DNA of 64,000 nt from Sphingomonas sp. SORGH_AS_0950 (GTDB lineage Bacteria > Pseudomonadota > Alphaproteobacteria > Sphingomonadales > Sphingomonadaceae). Positions 62,820-64,000 of the stretch are shown here, one piece after another; the stretch's first letter is position 1; every line of letters starts with the position of its first letter. A model generated the notes under the pieces. The model did not search any database. It saw nothing but the letters and a program-made list of their open reading frames with translations, and was not told the origin of the DNA. Where the stretch lies: assembly GCF_030818415.1 (NCBI RefSeq), contig NZ_JAUTAE010000001.1, positions 808,501-872,500 on the forward strand, read 5' to 3'. The position numbers and the translations under genes were made by a program.

Positions 62820-64000
62820 ATGGTTTATCGACCGAGCCGGTTGCGAAAATGGGCGCTGACGGGGGCGGCCATCGGGTCCCTGATCCTGGCCATCGACGCC
62901 CAGGCGCAAACCCAGTCTTCGGGCGGCAGCGGCGCCGCCGAGACCGCCGATGGCGATGCGACGGGTGCGAGCGACGGGACGATCGTGGTGACGGGATCGC
63001 GCATCCGCCGCAATCCGCTGGACCAGAGCGCACCGCTGACCGCGATCGACGGCGCGGACATCGCGCGGACCGGCCTTTCCTCGATCGGCGACGTGCTGCA
63101 ACGCCTGCCCGGTGCGGCGGGAGGGCTCAATTCCCGCTTCAATCGGTCGGGCAATAACGGCAACCCGCCCGATGGCGGCGGCGTCGGCGCGGGGTCGGCC
63201 GAGATCGACCTGCGCTATCTGGGCAGCCGCCGCACGCTGGTGCTGGTCGACGGCCTGCGCTTCATCAACGGCAGCGCGGCGAGCGGCATTCCCGGCGCGG
63301 TCGACCTGAACGCCATTCCCGACAGCATGATCGAACGCGTCGACGTGCTGCGCGACGGGGCGTCCACCATCTACGGCTCGGACGCGATCGCGGGCGTCGT
63401 CAACATCATCACCAAGAAGCGCCAGAACGGTTTCCTCGCCACCGCGCAACTCGGCGGATATGACAAGGGCGACGGCGTCACCCAAAATTACCAGTTGAGC
63501 TGGGGCCATCGCACGGAGGACGGTCGGGTCTCGGTCGTTGCGGGCGCCAATTACATCAACCAGGGCTCGGTCTTCGCGGGCGACCGCCCCTATTATGCCT
63601 TCCCCGATCCGGGTGCGACCGCCTGCTCCAGCAGTTGCAGTTCGGGCACGCCCAATGGCCGGTTCATCATCAACAATCCCGTCACCGGCGAGGCGATGAA
63701 CCTGACGCTTAAGAGCAATCCGCTGACCCGGCCGCGCTTCGATCCGTCGGACCCGACCGGTGCGAACAGCGATTTCAAGTCCTTCACCGTCGCCGACCGG
63801 TTCAATTTCCGCCCCTATAACTATTTGCTGACCCCGCAGGAGCGATTCGGTGCCTTCGTCAACTTCACCGGTCAGTTGGCGGACAATGTCCGGCTGAGCA
63901 CCAAGTTGATCTACAACCGCCGCACCTCGGACAACCAGGCGGCACCGCTGCCGCTGTTCGTCGGCCCCGATGCGGGCAACGGCAATCTGCTCGACACCAT
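62820..64000 (+). CDS. TonB-dependent receptor, N-terminal part (cut by window end)
   Basis: At least 393 codons, open to the window end. ATG 62820 follows AGGGGAAAG. The signal peptide ends near AIDAQAQT. A TonB-box-like TIVVTGSRIRR is followed by a plug domain with LQRLPGAAGG, RRTLVLVDGLRFING and a VLRDGAST-IYGSDAIAGVV segment. Strands of the barrel start at about residue 205. A Cys-rich loop (CSSSCSSG) is present near residue 272. Its place beside the sulfatase-FGE pair suggests uptake of sulfate esters or their products. Confidence 0.93.
   Translation, partial: MVYRPSRLRKWALTGAAIGSLILAIDAQAQTQSSGGSGAAETADGDATGASDGTIVVTGSRIRRNPLDQSAPLTAIDGADIARTGLSSIGDVLQRLPGAAGGLNSRFNRSGNNGNPPDGGGVGAGSAEIDLRYLGSRRTLVLVDGLRFINGSAASGIPGAVDLNAIPDSMIERVDVLRDGASTIYGSDAIAGVVNIITKKRQNGFLATAQLGGYDKGDGVTQNYQLSWGHRTEDGRVSVVAGANYINQGSVFAGDRPYYAFPDPGATACSSSCSSGTPNGRFIINNPVTGEAMNLTLKSNPLTRPRFDPSDPTGANSDFKSFTVADRFNFRPYNYLLTPQERFGAFVNFTGQLADNVRLSTKLIYNRRTSDNQAAPLPLFVGPDAGNGNLLDT

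Noticed and set aside
62674..62859. A 61-codon frame in the leader of the second TonB receptor
   Set aside because: It has a GTG start, no recognisable product, and overlaps the receptor start in another frame. I treat it as leader sequence.

Overview
The window looks like chromosomal DNA of a sphingomonad (Sphingomonas or a close relative, Alphaproteobacteria). The GC content is high, coding is dense, and 4-bp stop/start overlaps are common. The gene content fits: TonB-dependent receptors, a spore-coat-U (SCPU) chaperone-usher pilus, an S9 peptidase beside a TonB receptor, and an exopolysaccharide (EPS) export set of sphingan type. The assignment is by gene type only; there is no rRNA, and I saw no tRNA, CRISPR array, insertion sequence or complete prophage.

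Region 1 (about 68-17905) is an EPS locus. A minus-strand operon, read from 6757 down to 68, encodes an outer-membrane beta-barrel, a Wza-type export protein, an AAA+ ATPase, a GumC/Wzz-type chain-length protein, a BY-kinase-like protein whose P-loop has decayed, and a GT4 glycosyltransferase. Around it lie two related lipoprotein glycoside hydrolases (7032-8498 and 14905-16272), two more GT4 enzymes, a hexapeptide acetyltransferase, the initiating undecaprenyl-phosphate sugar transferase, a PilZ protein and a UDP-glucuronate-4-epimerase-like enzyme. Inside the locus sits a pair resembling the head-spike genes of the Rhodobacter gene transfer agent: a spike-base-like protein followed by an SGNH hydrolase (10565-12193). 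I see no flippase or polymerase here, so the locus probably continues beyond the left edge.

Region 2 (about 17910-36600) is mostly housekeeping: a MoaB/CinA-like protein, methionine aminopeptidase, a UbiB kinase, an exported HExxH protein, PurL, NhaA, a DUF418-type membrane protein, Bfd, a Tat-signal short-chain dehydrogenase, KatG with a possible signal peptide, a GAF protein coupled to an MHYT-GGDEF-EAL protein, and a four-gene lysA operon.

Region 3 (about 35877-41004) has an arylesterase of TesA type, apparently frameshifted, divergent from a YbbA/YbbP-type ABC exporter pair. Next come a 262-bp compound palindromic repeat and a lipoprotein esterase.

Region 4 (about 40961-49309) is a two-component system followed by a tripartite RND efflux operon. 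An 18-bp sequence occurs once before the response regulator and once, as its exact reverse complement, before the RND genes. This suggests that the regulator controls both.

Region 5 (49306-53860) is a complete minus-strand SCPU pilus operon. Region 6 (54292-64000) contains an S9 peptidase divergent from a TonB receptor, a strong terminator, an exported formylglycine-generating enzyme coupled to a type I sulfatase, and a second TonB receptor cut by the right edge. The two receptor promoters share a motif.
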